A DNA stretch of 64,000 nt from Candidula unifasciata (Eukaryota > Mollusca > Gastropoda > Stylommatophora > Geomitridae): the NCBI GenBank assembly GCA_905116865.2, contig CAJHNH020004680.1, forward strand, positions 124,001 through 188,000, in the 5' to 3' direction. Shown here piece by piece: positions 62,798-64,000 of this stretch. Each line of letters opens with the position of its first letter. The stretch's first letter is position 1. The position numbers were made by a program, and so were the translations under genes. A model generated the notes under the pieces. That model worked only from the letters and a program-made list of their open reading frames with translations, made no database searches and was not told where the DNA came from.

Positions 62798-63205
62798 CGT
62801 CTTTTACGACATGCTTGTTGAGTTGCAGTGGGTCTGTTCTTTTCCCTTTTTTCACTTCTTCTTCTTCTTAGTGTTTGTTCCCCGGCTGTACACTTATGAG
62901 GGAAGTTTTGGCTGTTCGTCCACTTCTGGACTTTGGTCTGGTTCCAGCTTCTGGACTTTCGTCTGGTTCCAGAAAATGAGTTTCGGCCGCACATCGGTTT
63001 CACAGATCTGGCTTATTTATATGCAGACTGTTGGTTACTCACCGCTAAGGCAGTTGCACGCCGGCTTCGACGTCAGCTACAACCAACGACATGCTTGTTA
63101 AATAGCTGTGTGATTACCCACCCCTCCTGACCCAACTGGGCCCCAGCATCATTAACGGTGCGCCGCCCCTCCCCAAAAATGGGACCTTGGAACCCACAAA
63201 TAACG
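62798..63205 (-). repeat. Two family A SINE pieces, second one full
   Basis: 62798-62855 is a 5' fragment (acgacatgcttgttgagttg). 62858-63205 is a full antisense copy with a local duplication of cttctggactttsgtctggt (twice at 62924-62970). Confidence 0.75.
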
Positions 63206-64000
63206 TATCCTATAATCTCTCATTTAAACCATTACTATTTCTATAGGCGCCTATCAATGCCCATGCCTTAATTCCGGGGATATTCCAATAACCTTAAAGG
63301 ATAGGCAACAACTAACATGTCTATGTATTTAGGCTGACTCAGAAAGACTGATTCAAAGTCCACAGGTCTGTTCATCGTATATCAGCAGATCTGTCAAGTT
63401 TCACAATCAGATAACAAAGACACGTAGACGTTTGGTGGTTTAAAGCTGCTGTCTGACAGTTACAATGTAATATTGGACACGACACTGTATCGATACAAAG
63501 ACTCTTTCATTTTTTTCTTTAACAACCCATCGGCGACAGGGTCGCCCACTGGCTGGCCGGTAGACGACTTCGTCGGCGGGTGGAACAGTATTTGGCTCTG
63601 TCACCGCAAGCAATGCTTAGCTATTTTATGTAGCACAAATAACCTAGTCACAATTATTACCTAAAGCTCCCCCTTGGGGGATACTGGTTGAACGTTACGA
63701 TTTTTTTTTCTTTTTCTTCATCCTTATCCGCACAGAACTGTAGGCTACGCCTGACTGCTTGTAGCTGTTATGGGTGCCCTATATTTAATCTTCGTTAGAG
63801 CTGGAACGGGGTAATGGGATCTGTCATGTTTTGTCGTCTAGACTGAGATGTTGTTGTTGTTTTTTTTTTTTATCATCTCAGGGTGGTATGGTGGGCCCTT
63901 ATGTAATTGTAAGGACAGGAACAAACTGATCGACAAATCGATCTATTTTTTTTTTAAATAATTTTTCTGAATTTCGGTTTGAAAAGGGCGGTTAGTACGT
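63206..64000. other. Right end, no gene seen
   Basis: Frame 63473-63664 has no motif. Poly-T runs at 63702, 63860 and 63947. No malic enzyme exon found. Confidence 0.45.

Noticed and set aside
63473..63664. 63-residue plus frame at the right end
   Set aside because: No motif, repeat-like surroundings and no splice or start context.

Overview
The window is nuclear DNA from an animal, most likely a mollusc (probably a gastropod). The evidence is one intron-rich conserved enzyme gene with GT-AG splice sites, no bacterial-style gene packing, and dense interspersed repeats: tRNA-headed SINEs, RTE/CR1/I-type LINE fragments, MITEs and many satellites. The host assignment is inference from repeat style, not from a marker gene. 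Bacterial features (operons, ribosome binding sites, CRISPR, terminators) are absent. All stretches called coding below were checked for reading frame and splice phase by eye.

Layout. 1-15,290: no host gene seen; SINEs, MITEs, LINE tails, simple repeats, a 35-bp telomere-like tract, a 400-bp foldback hairpin (8138-8538), a 47-bp satellite (10,455-12,653) and a 43-bp minisatellite (13,203-13,765). 15,293-16,303 (+): an exon of an unrecognised, Ser-rich, probably tail-anchored membrane protein, with a candidate last exon at 19,424-19,508. 16,304-26,620: intron/intergenic repeats, including a SINE nested in a SINE and a SPIN-like hAT element. 26,628-53,962 (-): ten exons covering the C-terminal ~448 residues of an NADP-type malic enzyme (ME1-like). 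The N-terminal exons, with the catalytic Tyr motif, lie beyond the right edge. Its introns (1.3-7.3 kb) are almost entirely repeats. 53,963-64,000: the open-ended upstream intron or flank, again repeat-filled, with a 460-bp GAA array growing from a SINE tail.

The malic enzyme is complete where visible: phases match at all nine internal junctions, and the metal ligands, catalytic Lys, dinucleotide loop and NADP-specifying residues are present. It would convert malate, NADP+ to pyruvate, CO2, NADPH. The two host genes are convergent and show no functional link.

I found no new multi-gene system. The most distinctive biology is in mobile DNA: SPIN-like hAT copies with internal repeat growth, SINE bodies carrying different tRNA heads, three clear nested insertions (two with target-site duplications), and satellite monomers forming splice-site flanks of the malic enzyme gene. 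Repeat family letters (A, B, C, D, K, F, G, I, R) are local labels.
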